DNA of 64,000 nucleotides from JBOGDS01 sp050743075 (GCA_050743075.1 JBOGDS010000001.1:1-64000), one strand, 5' to 3'. Positions 6,269 through 16,037 are shown, counted from the first letter of the stretch. The notes: generated by a model from the sequence alone, not told the origin. Translations and numbers: made by a program.

Positions 6269-9200
6269 GTGCCCGACCCGTCCAGCCAGAGTCCCGACGC
6301 GAACTTCGTGCACCTGCACGTGCACACCGAGTACTCGATGCTCGACGGCGCGGCCCGGCTCGACGACCTGGTCACCGAGACGGCCAAGCACGGCATGCCC
6401 GCGCTGGCGATGACCGATCACGGCAACGTCTTCGGTGCCTACGACTTCTACAAGAAGGCCGGCCGGCACGGCGTCAAGCCGATCATCGGCAACGAGGCGT
6501 ACGTGACACCCCGGACCAGCCGCTTCGACAAGACACGCGTGCGGTGGGGCAGCGGGGGCGAGGACGACGTCTCCGGCGGTGGTGCCTACACGCACATGAC
6601 GCTGCTCGCCGAGAACACCGGCGGCATGCACAACCTGTTCCGGCTGTCGTCGCTGGCCTCGCTGGAGGGCTTCTACTTCAGGCCCCGCATGGACCGCGAG
6701 CTGTTGCAGACCTACGCCGGCGGTCTGATCGCCACCACCGGCTGCCCCGGCGGCGAGGTCCAGACCATGCTGCGGCTGGGCCGCTACGACGAGGCAAAGG
6801 CGACGGCCGCCGAGTTCCGCGACATCTTCGGCGCTGACAACTACTACGTCGAGCTGATGGACCACGGCCTGGCGATCGAACGTCGCGTGCGCGACGACCT
6901 GCTGCGGCTGGCTCGCGATCTGCAGCTTCAGCTGGTCGCCACCAACGACTCGCATTACACGTACCCGGGCGACCGCGACGCGCACGCCGCGCTGCTGTGC
7001 GTGCAGTCCGGCTCGACGTTGGCCGACCCGAGCCGGTTCAAGATGGAGGCCGAGGACTTGTACCTCAAGTCACCGGCCGAGATGCGAACCATCTGGGCCG
7101 AGCTGCCCGAGGCGTGCGACAACACGCTGCGCATCGCCGAACGGTGCGACGTCCGGTTCGCCGAGGGCGCCAACTTCATGCCCAGGTTCCCGGTTCCGGC
7201 GGGCGAGGACGAGACCTCCTGGTTCGTCAAGGAGGTCGAGCGGGGCCTGCGGCGGCGGTACCCCGCCGGCATTCCCGACCGGGTCCGCGCCCAAGCCGAG
7301 TACGAGAGTCAGGTGATCTGCGACAAGGGCTACCCGGGCTACTTCCTGGTCGTGGCCGACTTCATCGGCTGGGCCAAGGAGCAGGGCATCAGGATCGGCC
7401 CGGGACGAGGGTCCGCACCGGGGGCGATCGTCGCGTACGCGTTGAACATCACCGACCTCGACCCGATCCAGCACGGCCTGGTCTTCGAACGCTTCCTCAA
7501 CCCCGAGCGCCCGTCGATGCCCGACATCGACATCGACTTCGACGAGCGCCGCCGTGGCGACGTCATCCGGTACGTCGCGGACAAGTACGGGTCCGACCGG
7601 GTCGCGCAGATCGTCACATACGGCACCATCAAGGCCAAGCAGGCGGTCAAGGACGCCTCCCGTGTGCTCGGCTTCCCGTTCGCGATGGGGGAGCGCATCA
7701 CCAAGGCGATGCCGCCGTCGGTCATGGGCAAGGACATCACGCTCACGGGCATCTTCGACGCGGAGAACAAGCGCTACTCCGAGGCGGGCGAGTTCCGTGA
7801 GCTCTACGGAGCCGACCCGGACGTCCGCAAGGTCGTCGACACCGCCAAGGGCCTGGAGAACCTCAAGCGCCAGTGGGGTGTCCACGCCGCGGGCGTGATC
7901 ATGTCCTCGGAACCGCTGATCGACCACATCCCGATCATGAAGCGCGAGCAGGACGGCGCGATCATCACGCAGTTCGACTACCCGACCTGCGAGGCGCTCG
8001 GTCTGGTCAAGATGGACTTCCTCGGCCTGCGCAACCTGACCGTGCTCGACGACGCCTGCAAGAACATCGTCCGCAACGGCAAGGAGCCGGTCGCGCTGGA
8101 GACGCTCGAGCTCGACGACCGCCCGACGTACGAGCTGCTCTCACGCGGCGACACCCTCGGCGTGTTCCAACTCGACGGTGGCCCGATGCGGGCCCTGCTG
8201 CGGCTGATGAAGCCGGACAGCTTCGAGGACATCTCCGCGGTGGGCGCGCTGTACCGGCCGGGACCGATGGGCGCACAGTCGCATACCAACTACGCGCTGC
8301 GCAAGAACGGAAAGCAGCCGATCACCGCGATCCACCCGGAGCTTGCAGAGCCCCTGGCCGAGATCCTCGACGAGACCTACGGGCTGATCGTGTACCAGGA
8401 GCAGGTCCTGGCGATCGCCCAGAAGGTGGCGGGGTACTCGCTGGGCAAGGCGGACCTGCTCCGGCGGGCGATGGGCAAGAAGAAGCGTGAGGTGCTCGAC
8501 GCCGAGTTCGTCGCCTTCTCCGACGGCATGAAGGCGGCCGGTTTCACGGCCGGCGCGGTCAAGACGCTCTGGGACATCCTGGTCCCGTTCTCCGACTATG
8601 CCTTCAACAAGGCGCACAGTGCGGCGTACGGGCTGGTCTCGTACTGGACCGCGTACCTCAAGGCCAACTATCCGGCGGAGTACATGGCGGCGCTGCTCAC
8701 CAGTGTCCGCGACGACAAGGACAAGACCGCGATCTACCTGGCCGAGTGCCGCCGGATGGGCATCAAGGTGCTGCCGCCGGACGTCAACGAGTCCGCGGGC
8801 GACTTCACGCCGGTCGGAACCGACGTCCGGTTCGGTCTGGCCGCCATCCGCAACGTCGGCGGCAACGTCGTCGAGGGCATCGTCGCCACCCGGGCGGCGG
8901 AGGGCCGCTACGAGTCCTTCCCCGACTTCATGGACAAGGTGCCGGTCGTCGTCTGCAACAAGCGGGTGGTGGAGTCGCTGGTCAAAGCCGGCGCATTCGA
9001 CTCGATGGGCTACTCGCGACGCGCGCTCGCGGCGTGCAGCGAAGAGGCGGTCGACGTCGTCGTCGACCTCAAGCGCAACGAGGCCATCGGGCAGTTCGAC
9101 CTGTTCGGCGGGCTCGACGACGACCGGCGGGGGCTTGAGATCACCGTCCCGGAGCTGTCCGAGTGGGACAAGCCGGTCAAGCTCGGCTACGAGCGCGAGA

Positions 9201-9799
9201 TGCTCGGGCTGTACGTCTCCGATCACCCGCTGTTCGGCGTCGAATACGTCATCGCTCGCTCGACCGATCGCGCCATCGCCGCCCTGGCCGACGAGGAGGA
9301 GTGCCCGACCGGCATCACGGTGACCGTCGGCGGCCTGGTCACCGGCCTGCTGCGCAAGGTCACGCGGCGCGGCGACACCTGGGCCATCGCCACCGTCGAA
9401 GACCTCGAGGGCGCCGTCGAGGTGATGCTCTTCCCGGCCACGTACCAGCAGTACGCGCTCCAGCTCGCCGAGGACGCCGTCGTCGTGGTGAAGGGGAGGC
9501 TGGACCGCCGCGACGACTCGCCCCAGGTGATCGCCAGCGAGCTGACCCTGCCCGACCTGTCCGAGGCGCCGACCGGTCCGGTCGTCGTCAGCGTGCCGGT
9601 CGCGCGGTGCACGCCGCCGATGGTCGAGCGGCTCAAGGACGTCCTGGCCACCCACCCCGGCGTCACCGAGGTCCACCTGCGCCTGCAGGGAGGCGGCCAG
9701 ACCACGCTGATGCGTCTCGACGACGGCTTGCGGGTCACACCGTCGACGGCGTTGATGGGGGATCTCAAGGCACTGCTGGGGCCGGAGTGTCTGCGCTGA
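6269..9799 (+). CDS. dnaE: DNA polymerase III alpha subunit
   Basis: The protein has 1176 residues, the normal length for the main replicative polymerase (DnaE1) of actinobacteria. Domains in order are an N-terminal PHP domain (HLHVHTEYSMLDG near residue 12, MTDHGN near 45), the polymerase core with the catalytic aspartates in PDIDIDF (about residue 418), the helix-hairpin-helix region around residues 830-860, and a C-terminal OB fold (GGLVTGLLRKVTRRG) with a tau-binding tail. PHP histidines are retained, so proofreading by this domain, as established for mycobacterial DnaE1, is plausible. GTG at 6269 is fixed by the strong upstream Shine-Dalgarno. The 3' end overlaps the next gene by 13 nt. 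Confidence 0.97.
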   Translation: MPDPSSQSPDANFVHLHVHTEYSMLDGAARLDDLVTETAKHGMPALAMTDHGNVFGAYDFYKKAGRHGVKPIIGNEAYVTPRTSRFDKTRVRWGSGGEDDVSGGGAYTHMTLLAENTGGMHNLFRLSSLASLEGFYFRPRMDRELLQTYAGGLIATTGCPGGEVQTMLRLGRYDEAKATAAEFRDIFGADNYYVELMDHGLAIERRVRDDLLRLARDLQLQLVATNDSHYTYPGDRDAHAALLCVQSGSTLADPSRFKMEAEDLYLKSPAEMRTIWAELPEACDNTLRIAERCDVRFAEGANFMPRFPVPAGEDETSWFVKEVERGLRRRYPAGIPDRVRAQAEYESQVICDKGYPGYFLVVADFIGWAKEQGIRIGPGRGSAPGAIVAYALNITDLDPIQHGLVFERFLNPERPSMPDIDIDFDERRRGDVIRYVADKYGSDRVAQIVTYGTIKAKQAVKDASRVLGFPFAMGERITKAMPPSVMGKDITLTGIFDAENKRYSEAGEFRELYGADPDVRKVVDTAKGLENLKRQWGVHAAGVIMSSEPLIDHIPIMKREQDGAIITQFDYPTCEALGLVKMDFLGLRNLTVLDDACKNIVRNGKEPVALETLELDDRPTYELLSRGDTLGVFQLDGGPMRALLRLMKPDSFEDISAVGALYRPGPMGAQSHTNYALRKNGKQPITAIHPELAEPLAEILDETYGLIVYQEQVLAIAQKVAGYSLGKADLLRRAMGKKKREVLDAEFVAFSDGMKAAGFTAGAVKTLWDILVPFSDYAFNKAHSAAYGLVSYWTAYLKANYPAEYMAALLTSVRDDKDKTAIYLAECRRMGIKVLPPDVNESAGDFTPVGTDVRFGLAAIRNVGGNVVEGIVATRAAEGRYESFPDFMDKVPVVVCNKRVVESLVKAGAFDSMGYSRRALAACSEEAVDVVVDLKRNEAIGQFDLFGGLDDDRRGLEITVPELSEWDKPVKLGYEREMLGLYVSDHPLFGVEYVIARSTDRAIAALADEEECPTGITVTVGGLVTGLLRKVTRRGDTWAIATVEDLEGAVEVMLFPATYQQYALQLAEDAVVVVKGRLDRRDDSPQVIASELTLPDLSEAPTGPVVVSVPVARCTPPMVERLKDVLATHPGVTEVHLRLQGGGQTTLMRLDDGLRVTPSTALMGDLKALLGPECLR

Positions 9800-10361
9800 G
9801 CCCACCCGAGGTCGCCAGCGCCGCCCGCGGATCTGTGTCCGGACCTCGGCGGGTGCTGATCGAGGCGATCCTCGCGTGCCTTGCGGCCGGCCTCGTCGTC
9901 GGTGTTGCGTGGCGGCTGATCACGCCGGAGATCGTCGTCGAGGTCACCGCGAACGGGACCCGGCTGCCACCGCTGCAGGCAGGCAAGCTGTTCTCGGTCG
10001 AGGCCTGGTTCGCGATCCTGGGTGCGGGTGCTGGTGTCGTCCTTGCGATTGTGCTGTTCATGCGTCATCGCCACCAGCCGGCCGCTGCGCTGGCGGGGGC
10101 CGTGGCCGGCGGGTCGCTGGGCGCACTGGTGGCGTGGCGGCTGGGTGTGCTGCTCGGGCCTGGCCCGCTCGGGTCCCAGCTCGCCGCCGCGGCGGAAGGC
10201 GACCTGGTGCCGGTTCCCCGTGACATCGATGCGTACGGGTCCTGCTCGTCTGGCCGATCGCCTCGACCGTCGTCATGATCGTGCTGACGGCCGTCGCCGG
10301 TGACCACGCCCCGCGGCACAGCAGGCGCAACTCGCCCGACGAGCTCAGCCCGCCCGGGTGA
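9787..10361 (+). pseudogene. Membrane protein with an apparent one-base deletion
   Basis: Translation from GTG 9787 gives three hydrophobic segments (bases about 9860-9920, 10010-10070, 10080-10160) and then a loop ending in DIDAYG near 10239. In the starting frame the sequence turns into a non-hydrophobic tail that stops at 10278. Shifting by one base at the GGG run (10237-10239) gives a fourth membrane helix beginning VLLVWPIAST and a charged tail ending at 10361. The natural protein is thus about 190 residues with four helices, and one G appears to be missing. It may be a sequencing error. It resembles the small DUF2567-type membrane proteins near hisD in actinobacteria, an assignment made from memory and not verified. 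Confidence 0.6.
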
Positions 10362-10466
10362 CGGCGACGCGCCAGGGTCAGGTCCAACGTCGTCACGCGC
10401 CCGGGACGAGCGGGCGCGCTCGTCTTGGGATGCGGGCGTCAGGGTCCGAGGAATGGGACCCCGACC

Positions 10467-10472
10467 TAGACT
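10467..10472 (+). promoter_or_regulatory. hisD -10 element, leaderless configuration
   Basis: TAGACT ends exactly 7 nt before the hisD GTG at 10480, and there is no Shine-Dalgarno sequence in between. Transcription would start at or next to the start codon. Confidence 0.5.
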
Positions 10473-10479
10473 CGACCGG

Positions 10480-11802
10480 GTGATTCGCCGGATCGACCTG
10501 CGCGGTCGGCTCGCCCGCGGTGAGGTGCCCGACTACCGGGCGCTCGTCCCGCGGGCGTCGGTCGACGTCGACTCGGCGACCGACGCGGTCCGCGCGATCT
10601 GCGAGGACGTGCGGGACCGCGGGCTCCAGGCCATCCGCGACCTGACCGCTCGGTTCGACGGCCTCGACGTCGAGGAGATCCGGGTGCCGGCGGCTGAACT
10701 GGCGGCCGCTCTCGACCGGCTCGACCCGACCGTGCTCGCGGCGCTGGACGAGTCGATCGCGCGGGCCCGCCGGGTACACGCTGAACAGCGGCCCGCCGAG
10801 GTCACGACGACCGTCGTGCCCGGCGGCAGCGTCACGCAGCGGTGGATACCGGTCGAGCGGGTCGGCCTCTACGTCCCTGGCGGGCTGGCCGTGTATCCGA
10901 GCAGCGTGGTGATGAACGTGGTCCCGGCGCAGGTTGCCGGTGTCGGGTCGATCGCCGTGGCGAGTCCGCCGCAGCGCGACCACGGCGGACTGCCGCACCC
11001 GTCGATCCTGGCTGCGTGCGCCCTGCTCGGTGTGGACGAGGTCTACGCGGTGGGCGGCGCGCAGGCCGTCGCGATGTTCGCGTACGGCGTCGCGGACGGG
11101 GACGGCGCGGTCGGGTGCCCATCCGTCGACCTGGTGACCGGCCCGGGCAACGTCTTCGTGGCGGCGGCGAAGCGGTTGCTGCGTGGCGTCGTCGGGACCG
11201 ACGCGATAGCGGGGCCGACCGAGATCGCTGTGCTCGCGGACGAGACCGCCGACCCGGTGCACGTGGCCGCCGACCTGCTCAGCCAGGCGGAGCACGACCC
11301 CCTTGCCGCGAGCGTGCTGGTCACCGACAGCGAGCAGCTTGCGAACGCGGTCGACCGCGAACTGGAGGCGCAGGTGGCCGCGACCAAGCACACCGAACGG
11401 GTGCGCGCCGCGCTCAGCGGCCCGCAGTCCGGCGCGGTCCTGGTCGACGACCTCGACCAGGGCCTCGCCGTTGTGGACGCCCACGCGGCCGAGCACCTGG
11501 AGATCCAGACCGCGGACGCGAGGGCGGTCGCGGCCCGCGTGCGCCATGCCGGTGCCGTGTTCGTCGGGCCGTGGGCACCGGTGAGCCTCGGCGACTATTG
11601 CGCCGGCTCGAACCACGTCCTGCCCACCGGTGGCGGCGCCCGGCATTCGAGCGGGTTGTCGGTGCCGTCGTTCCTCCGCAGCGTCCAGGTCGTCGAGTAC
11701 GACGAGCCCGCGTTGCGCGCCGCCGCCGACCATGTCGCCACGCTGGCGGCTGCCGAAGACCTGCCTGCCCACGGCGCCGCCGTGCGCGCCAGGTTCCGGT
11801 GA
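10480..11802 (+). CDS. hisD: Histidinol dehydrogenase
   Basis: The 440-residue zinc enzyme performs the last two NAD-dependent oxidations of histidine synthesis, from L-histidinol to L-histidine. Family landmarks are VGLYVPGG (about residue 130), the DLVTGPGN loop, the AGPTEIAVLAD segment, zinc-ligand region QAEHDP, and the catalytic pair in AEHLEIQT and SGLSVPSFLR. GTG 10480 is supported by the -10 hexamer 7 nt upstream and matches the family N-terminus (IRRIDLRG). It is the first gene of the his operon; hisC starts within its stop codon. Confidence 0.97.
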   Translation: MIRRIDLRGRLARGEVPDYRALVPRASVDVDSATDAVRAICEDVRDRGLQAIRDLTARFDGLDVEEIRVPAAELAAALDRLDPTVLAALDESIARARRVHAEQRPAEVTTTVVPGGSVTQRWIPVERVGLYVPGGLAVYPSSVVMNVVPAQVAGVGSIAVASPPQRDHGGLPHPSILAACALLGVDEVYAVGGAQAVAMFAYGVADGDGAVGCPSVDLVTGPGNVFVAAAKRLLRGVVGTDAIAGPTEIAVLADETADPVHVAADLLSQAEHDPLAASVLVTDSEQLANAVDRELEAQVAATKHTERVRAALSGPQSGAVLVDDLDQGLAVVDAHAAEHLEIQTADARAVAARVRHAGAVFVGPWAPVSLGDYCAGSNHVLPTGGGARHSSGLSVPSFLRSVQVVEYDEPALRAAADHVATLAAAEDLPAHGAAVRARFR

Positions 11803-12869
11803 TGGCCCGCACGCCGCCGCTGCGCGAGGAGCTACGCGGCCGGTCGCCGTACGGCGCGCCCGTCCTCGACGTGCCGGTGCGGCTCAACGTGAACGAGAAC
11901 CCGTATCCGCCGTCCGCGGCGCTGGTCGCCGAAGCGGCCGTCGCCGTCGCAGAGACCGTGCGTGGCCTCAACCGCTATCCGGACCGCGATGCCCTTGACC
12001 TGCGACGCGACCTGGCGGCATACCTCGGCCACGGCCTCGACGCGTCCCGCGTGTGGGCGGCGAACGGTTCCAACGAGGTGATGCTGCAGGTGTTGCAAGC
12101 CTTCGGCGGCCCCGGGCGCACGGTGCTGTCGTTCGCGCCGACGTACTCGATGTATCCCGAGTACGCCCGCGACACGTCGACCCGCTGGGTGGCCGGCCGC
12201 CGTGAGGCCGACTTCACCGTCGACGAAGGCCACGCGCTGGAGCAGGTGCGCGAGCACTCACCGAGCGTGATCCTGCTCGCATCGCCCAACAACCCGACCG
12301 GCACCGCGCTGCCGCTCGATCTGGTGGCCGCGATCCACCGCGGGTCCGACAGCGTGGTCGTCGTGGACGAGGCCTACGCCGAGTTCCGCCGCGGCAGCAC
12401 ACCGAGCGCGCTGACGCTGCTCGCAGACCACCCCAGGCTCGCCGTCGTGCGCACCATGAGCAAGGCGTTCGCGTTCGCCGGTGCCCGGCTGGGCTACCTG
12501 GCCGCCGCTGCGGAGATCGTCGAGGCACTGCAGGTCGTGCGGCTGCCGTACCACCTGTCGGCGGTCACCCAGGCTGTCGCCCGGGTAGCGCTGCGGCACG
12601 CGGACGACCTGCTGAGCCGCGTCGACGAGATCCGCACCGAGCGCGACGCGGTGGCGGCATGGCTGCGCGACCGCGGGCTGACGGTGCCCGAGTCGGATGC
12701 GAACTTCGTCCTGATGGGTCGATTCGCCGACCGGCATGCCGTCTGGCAGGGCCTGCTCGACCGGGACGTGCTCGTTCGCGAGACCGGCCCGGACGGCTGG
12801 CTGCGTGTGACGGTGGGTACGCCCGCAGAGATGGCCGCCTTCCGCGCGGCTCTGGTGGAGGTACTGTGA
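11802..12869 (+). CDS. hisC: Histidinol-phosphate aminotransferase
   Basis: This 355-residue PLP enzyme of aminotransferase class I/II transfers the glutamate amino group to imidazole-acetol phosphate. The VNENPYPPS substrate loop, SPNNPTGT, DEAYAEF and the Schiff-base lysine in TMSKAFAFAGARLGY (about residue 222) are present. ATG 11802 overlaps the hisD stop by one base, and a GTG three bases upstream is an alternative. The 3' end overlaps hisB by GTGA. In some actinobacteria this enzyme also transaminates aromatic keto acids, which the sequence does not settle. Confidence 0.96.
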   Translation: MARTPPLREELRGRSPYGAPVLDVPVRLNVNENPYPPSAALVAEAAVAVAETVRGLNRYPDRDALDLRRDLAAYLGHGLDASRVWAANGSNEVMLQVLQAFGGPGRTVLSFAPTYSMYPEYARDTSTRWVAGRREADFTVDEGHALEQVREHSPSVILLASPNNPTGTALPLDLVAAIHRGSDSVVVVDEAYAEFRRGSTPSALTLLADHPRLAVVRTMSKAFAFAGARLGYLAAAAEIVEALQVVRLPYHLSAVTQAVARVALRHADDLLSRVDEIRTERDAVAAWLRDRGLTVPESDANFVLMGRFADRHAVWQGLLDRDVLVRETGPDGWLRVTVGTPAEMAAFRAALVEVL

Positions 12870-13468
12870 CGTCGAGGACGGCGCGGGTCGAGCGTGCGAC
12901 CAGGGAGAGCCGCGTCGTGGTCGAACTCGACCTCGACGGTTCGGGCGTGAACGACGTCTCGACCGGCGTGCCCTTCTACGACCACATGCTCTCGGCCCTG
13001 TCCCGGCATTCGCTGATTGACCTTGCCGTCACGGCGGAGGGCGACCTCGATGTCGACGCCCACCACACCGTCGAGGACGTGGCGATCGTGTTGGGCCAGG
13101 CGCTCTACGAGGCGCTCGGCGACAAGACCGGCATCCGGCGCTTCGGCGACGCCATGGTCCCGCTGGACGAGGCGCTGGCGCAGGTCGCCGTCGACGTGGC
13201 CGGGCGGCCGTACTGCGTGCACACCGGCGAACCGGCGGGGCAGGAGTACGTCCTGATCGGCGGGCACTACCCGGGCTCGCTCACCCGTCACGTGCTGGAG
13301 ACGCTGGCGCAGCACGCACAGATCGGGCTGCATGTGCGGGTTCTCGCCGGCCGCGATCCGCACCACGTGGTGGAGGCCCAGTTCAAGGCCGTGGCCCGGG
13401 CGCTGCGCGCCGCCGTCGCGCTCGACCCGCGCGAAGGCGGCATCCCGTCGACCAAGGGCAGCTTGTGA
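12866..13468 (+). CDS. hisB: Imidazoleglycerol-phosphate dehydratase
   Basis: This 200-residue monofunctional HisB dehydrates imidazole glycerol phosphate in histidine synthesis. The two manganese-binding His/Glu clusters are clear: FYDHML and DAHHTVED in the first half, TRHVLETLAQHA and DPHHVVEAQFKA in the second, an internal duplication typical of the family. There is no fused phosphatase domain, as usual outside enterobacteria. It overlaps both neighbours by four bases. Confidence 0.97.
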   Translation: MTSRTARVERATRESRVVVELDLDGSGVNDVSTGVPFYDHMLSALSRHSLIDLAVTAEGDLDVDAHHTVEDVAIVLGQALYEALGDKTGIRRFGDAMVPLDEALAQVAVDVAGRPYCVHTGEPAGQEYVLIGGHYPGSLTRHVLETLAQHAQIGLHVRVLAGRDPHHVVEAQFKAVARALRAAVALDPREGGIPSTKGSL

Positions 13469-14106
13469 GCCGTCCCGTCGTCGTCGTCCTCGACTACGGT
13501 TCCGGCAATGTCCGTTCCGCTGTCCGGGCGCTCGACCGGGTCGGCGCGACGGTGACTCTCACCGCCGATCGCGAGGCGGCCGAGGGAGCCGACGGGCTGG
13601 TGGTGCCGGGCGTGGGGGCGTTCGCTGCGTGCGTGCACGGTCTGCGGGCGGTCCACGGCGACCAGGTCGTCGACCGGCGGCTGGCCGGTGGCCGACCGGT
13701 GCTGGGCATCTGCGTCGGCATGCAGGTGCTCTTCGACCGGGGCATCGAGCACGGCGTCCAGAGCCAGGGCCTGGGGGAGTGGCCGGGCACGGTCGAGCGG
13801 CTCGAAGCCTTGCCGCTGCCGCACATGGGCTGGAACACCGTCGAGGTCGCTCCCGGGTCACGGCTCTTCGCCGGCGTCGAGGGCGAGCGGTTCTACTTCG
13901 TTCACTCCTACGGCGTGCGCCGCTGGACGATGCCACCGCCGGTGCGGCTGCGTCCGCCGCTGGTGAGCTGGGCCGGCCACGACGGCGACCGGTTCGTCGC
14001 CGCCGTCGAGAACGGGCCGCTGTCGGCGACGCAGTTCCATCCGGAGAAGTCCGGCGACGTGGGCGCGACGCTGCTGGAGACATGGGTGAGAGGGTTGACG
14101 ACATGA
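13465..14106 (+). CDS. hisH: Imidazole glycerol phosphate synthase glutaminase subunit
   Basis: This 213-residue class I glutamine amidotransferase delivers ammonia to HisF (16.1 kb). The nucleophile elbow GICVGMQVLF carries the catalytic cysteine (about residue 83), and the His-Glu pair is in QFHPEKSG near residue 192. The N-terminal DYGSGN oxyanion region is intact. It starts in a GTGA overlap with hisB and ends in an ATGA overlap with a methyltransferase gene. Confidence 0.97.
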   Translation: MSRPVVVVLDYGSGNVRSAVRALDRVGATVTLTADREAAEGADGLVVPGVGAFAACVHGLRAVHGDQVVDRRLAGGRPVLGICVGMQVLFDRGIEHGVQSQGLGEWPGTVERLEALPLPHMGWNTVEVAPGSRLFAGVEGERFYFVHSYGVRRWTMPPPVRLRPPLVSWAGHDGDRFVAAVENGPLSATQFHPEKSGDVGATLLETWVRGLTT

Positions 14107-14846
14107 GCGGGCGCTGGGACACCCGGACCTACGACCGGGACTTCGCCTTCGTCTCGGCGTACGGGGCCGAACTGCTCGAGTGGCTCTCGGCCCAGCCCGG
14201 CGAGACCGTCCTCGACCTCGGCTGCGGAACCGGCGAACTGGCCGGCCGGATCGCCGAGGCAGGGGCGACGGTGATCGGTATCGACTCCGACCCTGCCATG
14301 GTCGAGGCCGCCCGGCAGCGCCTGCCGGACGCCGATGTGCGCGTGGCGGACGCTCACGACTTCACGGTCGAGTCGCCGGTCGATGCCGTGTTCTCGAACG
14401 CGGCGCTGCATTGGATGCCGGCGTCGGTGGAGGTGCTTGGCTGCGTGTCCGACGCGCTGCGCCCAGGAGGCCGGTTCGTCGCCGAGATGGGTGCGAGTGG
14501 CAACGTCGCGACCGTGACCGCCGCGGTCGACGAAGCCTGCCGCGAGGCCGGCCTGGCCGAGCGCAGCTGGCCGTGGTTCTTCCCGTCGCCCGCACAGTAC
14601 GCAGCCATGCTGGAGGACTCCGGGCTGGAGATCCGCGAGCTCGACTTCCGCGACCGGCCGACCCGGCTGACGGGGCAGGACGGCCTCGCCGGCTGGCTGG
14701 AGATGTTCGCCGGCGCGGTGGTGGCCGACGTGCCGGGTGCGGTGCTCGACCGCGCGGCGGAGATCGCCCGGCCGGCGCTGTGGCGCGACGGCGCCTGGTG
14801 GGCGGATTATCGGCGGCTGCGGTTCCGCGCGGTGAAGGTCGCGTAA
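14103..14846 (+). CDS. Class I SAM-dependent methyltransferase inside the his cluster
   Basis: The protein has 247 residues. The SAM-binding motif DLGCGTGELAGRI is near residue 36, with GIDSDPAMV about 23 residues later, VADAHDF and a post-motif FSNAALHWM, an arrangement like trans-aconitate 2-methyltransferase (Tam) and related small-molecule methyltransferases. A Trp-rich C-terminus (WPWFFPSP, LWRDGAWWADYRR) probably forms the substrate cap. ATGA overlap with hisH suggests co-translation, but no histidine-pathway step needs it. It may be a hitchhiker or act on a pathway by-product. Substrate unknown. Confidence 0.85.
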   Translation: MSGRWDTRTYDRDFAFVSAYGAELLEWLSAQPGETVLDLGCGTGELAGRIAEAGATVIGIDSDPAMVEAARQRLPDADVRVADAHDFTVESPVDAVFSNAALHWMPASVEVLGCVSDALRPGGRFVAEMGASGNVATVTAAVDEACREAGLAERSWPWFFPSPAQYAAMLEDSGLEIRELDFRDRPTRLTGQDGLAGWLEMFAGAVVADVPGAVLDRAAEIARPALWRDGAWWADYRRLRFRAVKVA

Positions 14847-14925
14847 CGGGGTCTGGGTGCGGAGGGCTGCGGTGGTCCAATCGGGGAGGCTACGTGTGCT
14901 CTCCGCGTGATGGTCGGGGGCGGGC

Positions 14926-15648
14926 GTGAGCAGGTTGGTGCTGCTTCCCGCCGTGGACGTGGCCGGTGGACAGGCCGTACGGCTGGTCCAGGGTGAGGCG
15001 GGCTCACAAACGGCGTACGGCGACCCTCTCGACGCGGCGCTCGCGTGGCAGGAGGCGGGGGCCGAGTGGGTGCACCTGGTCGACCTCGACGCTGCGTTCG
15101 GGCGCGGCTCGAACCGGGAACTGCTGTCGAGCCTGATCGCGCGCCTGGACGTTGCTGTGGAGCTGTCCGGCGGCATCCGGGACGATACGTCGCTGGACGC
15201 GGCGATGGCGACGGGATGCGCGCGCGTCAACCTGGGCACGGCTGCCCTGGAGGACCCGGACTGGACGGCCGGCGCGATCGCTCGCTACGGCGACAAGGTC
15301 GCGATCGGCTTGGACGTTCGCGGCACGACGTTGGCCGCCCGCGGCTGGACCCGCGACGGCGGTCACCTCTGGGACGTTCTCGACCGGTTGGACGGCGACG
15401 GGTGCGCCCGATACGTCGTCACCGACGTCACCAGGGACGGCACGCTGCGCGGTCCCAACCTGGATCTGCTGCGTGCCGTCTGCGACCGTACGGACCGTCC
15501 GGTCGTCGCCGGTGGCGGGGTGTCGAACCTGGACGATCTCGTCGCGTTGCGCGCGCTCGTCCCGCACGGGGTGGAGGGCGCCATCGTCGGCAAGGCGCTC
15601 TACGCGGGGGCGTTCACCCTGCCCGAGGCGCTCGCGGTGGCCGGATGA
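14926..15648 (+). CDS. priA: Bifunctional HisA/TrpF isomerase (PriA type)
   Basis: The protein is a 240-residue (beta/alpha)8 barrel. Catalytic aspartates are in PAVDVAGG (Asp11) and VTDVTRDG (about Asp167), and the Arg-Gly-Trp of AARGW matches the switch loop that lets PriA of actinobacteria also isomerise phosphoribosyl anthranilate. No trpF occurs in the trp cluster here, which fits this dual role for histidine and tryptophan synthesis. It begins 79 nt after the methyltransferase and its stop overlaps the next gene (ATGA). A monofunctional HisA cannot be excluded by sequence alone. Confidence 0.92.
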   Translation: MSRLVLLPAVDVAGGQAVRLVQGEAGSQTAYGDPLDAALAWQEAGAEWVHLVDLDAAFGRGSNRELLSSLIARLDVAVELSGGIRDDTSLDAAMATGCARVNLGTAALEDPDWTAGAIARYGDKVAIGLDVRGTTLAARGWTRDGGHLWDVLDRLDGDGCARYVVTDVTRDGTLRGPNLDLLRAVCDRTDRPVVAGGGVSNLDDLVALRALVPHGVEGAIVGKALYAGAFTLPEALAVAG

Positions 15649-16037
15649 CCCGCCGGGTCAGCTCTGGCGCGCCGTGGGAGCCGGTCGTCGGGTACAGCCG
15701 GGCCGTCGCGGCCGGCGACCACGTGTGGGTGACCGGATGCACGTCGATCGTCGACGGCGCGGTGGTGCACGAGGGCGACGCCTACGAGCAGACCGCGCAG
15801 GCGATCCGCAATGTCGCCTGGGCGCTGGAGCAGGTCGGGGCGTCGTTGGCCGACGTCGTGCGGACCAGGATCTTCGTCACCGACATCACGCGCTGGCAGG
15901 AGTACGGCCGCGCCCACGGCGAGGAGTTCGGAGCGACCATGCCGGCGACGTCGATGGTCGAGGTCAGTGCGCTGATCGACCCCCGGATGCTGGTCGAGGT
16001 CGAGGCGGTGGCGTACCTGCCGGGCATCGGGGCATGA
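15645..16037 (+). CDS. RidA/YjgF-family protein
   Basis: The 130-residue protein belongs to the RidA/YER057c family of trimeric proteins; the canonical members hydrolyse reactive enamine/imine intermediates of PLP enzymes. The segments YSRAVAAGDHVWVTG, QTAQAIRNVAWAL, RTRIFVTDI and MVEVSALIDPRMLVEVEAVA follow the family; the conserved Arg before the last strand pairs with the carboxylate of substrates in RidA. ATGA overlap with priA places it in the his operon, where detoxifying a reactive intermediate would make sense, but this is inference. Confidence 0.88.
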   Translation: MTRRVSSGAPWEPVVGYSRAVAAGDHVWVTGCTSIVDGAVVHEGDAYEQTAQAIRNVAWALEQVGASLADVVRTRIFVTDITRWQEYGRAHGEEFGATMPATSMVEVSALIDPRMLVEVEAVAYLPGIGA

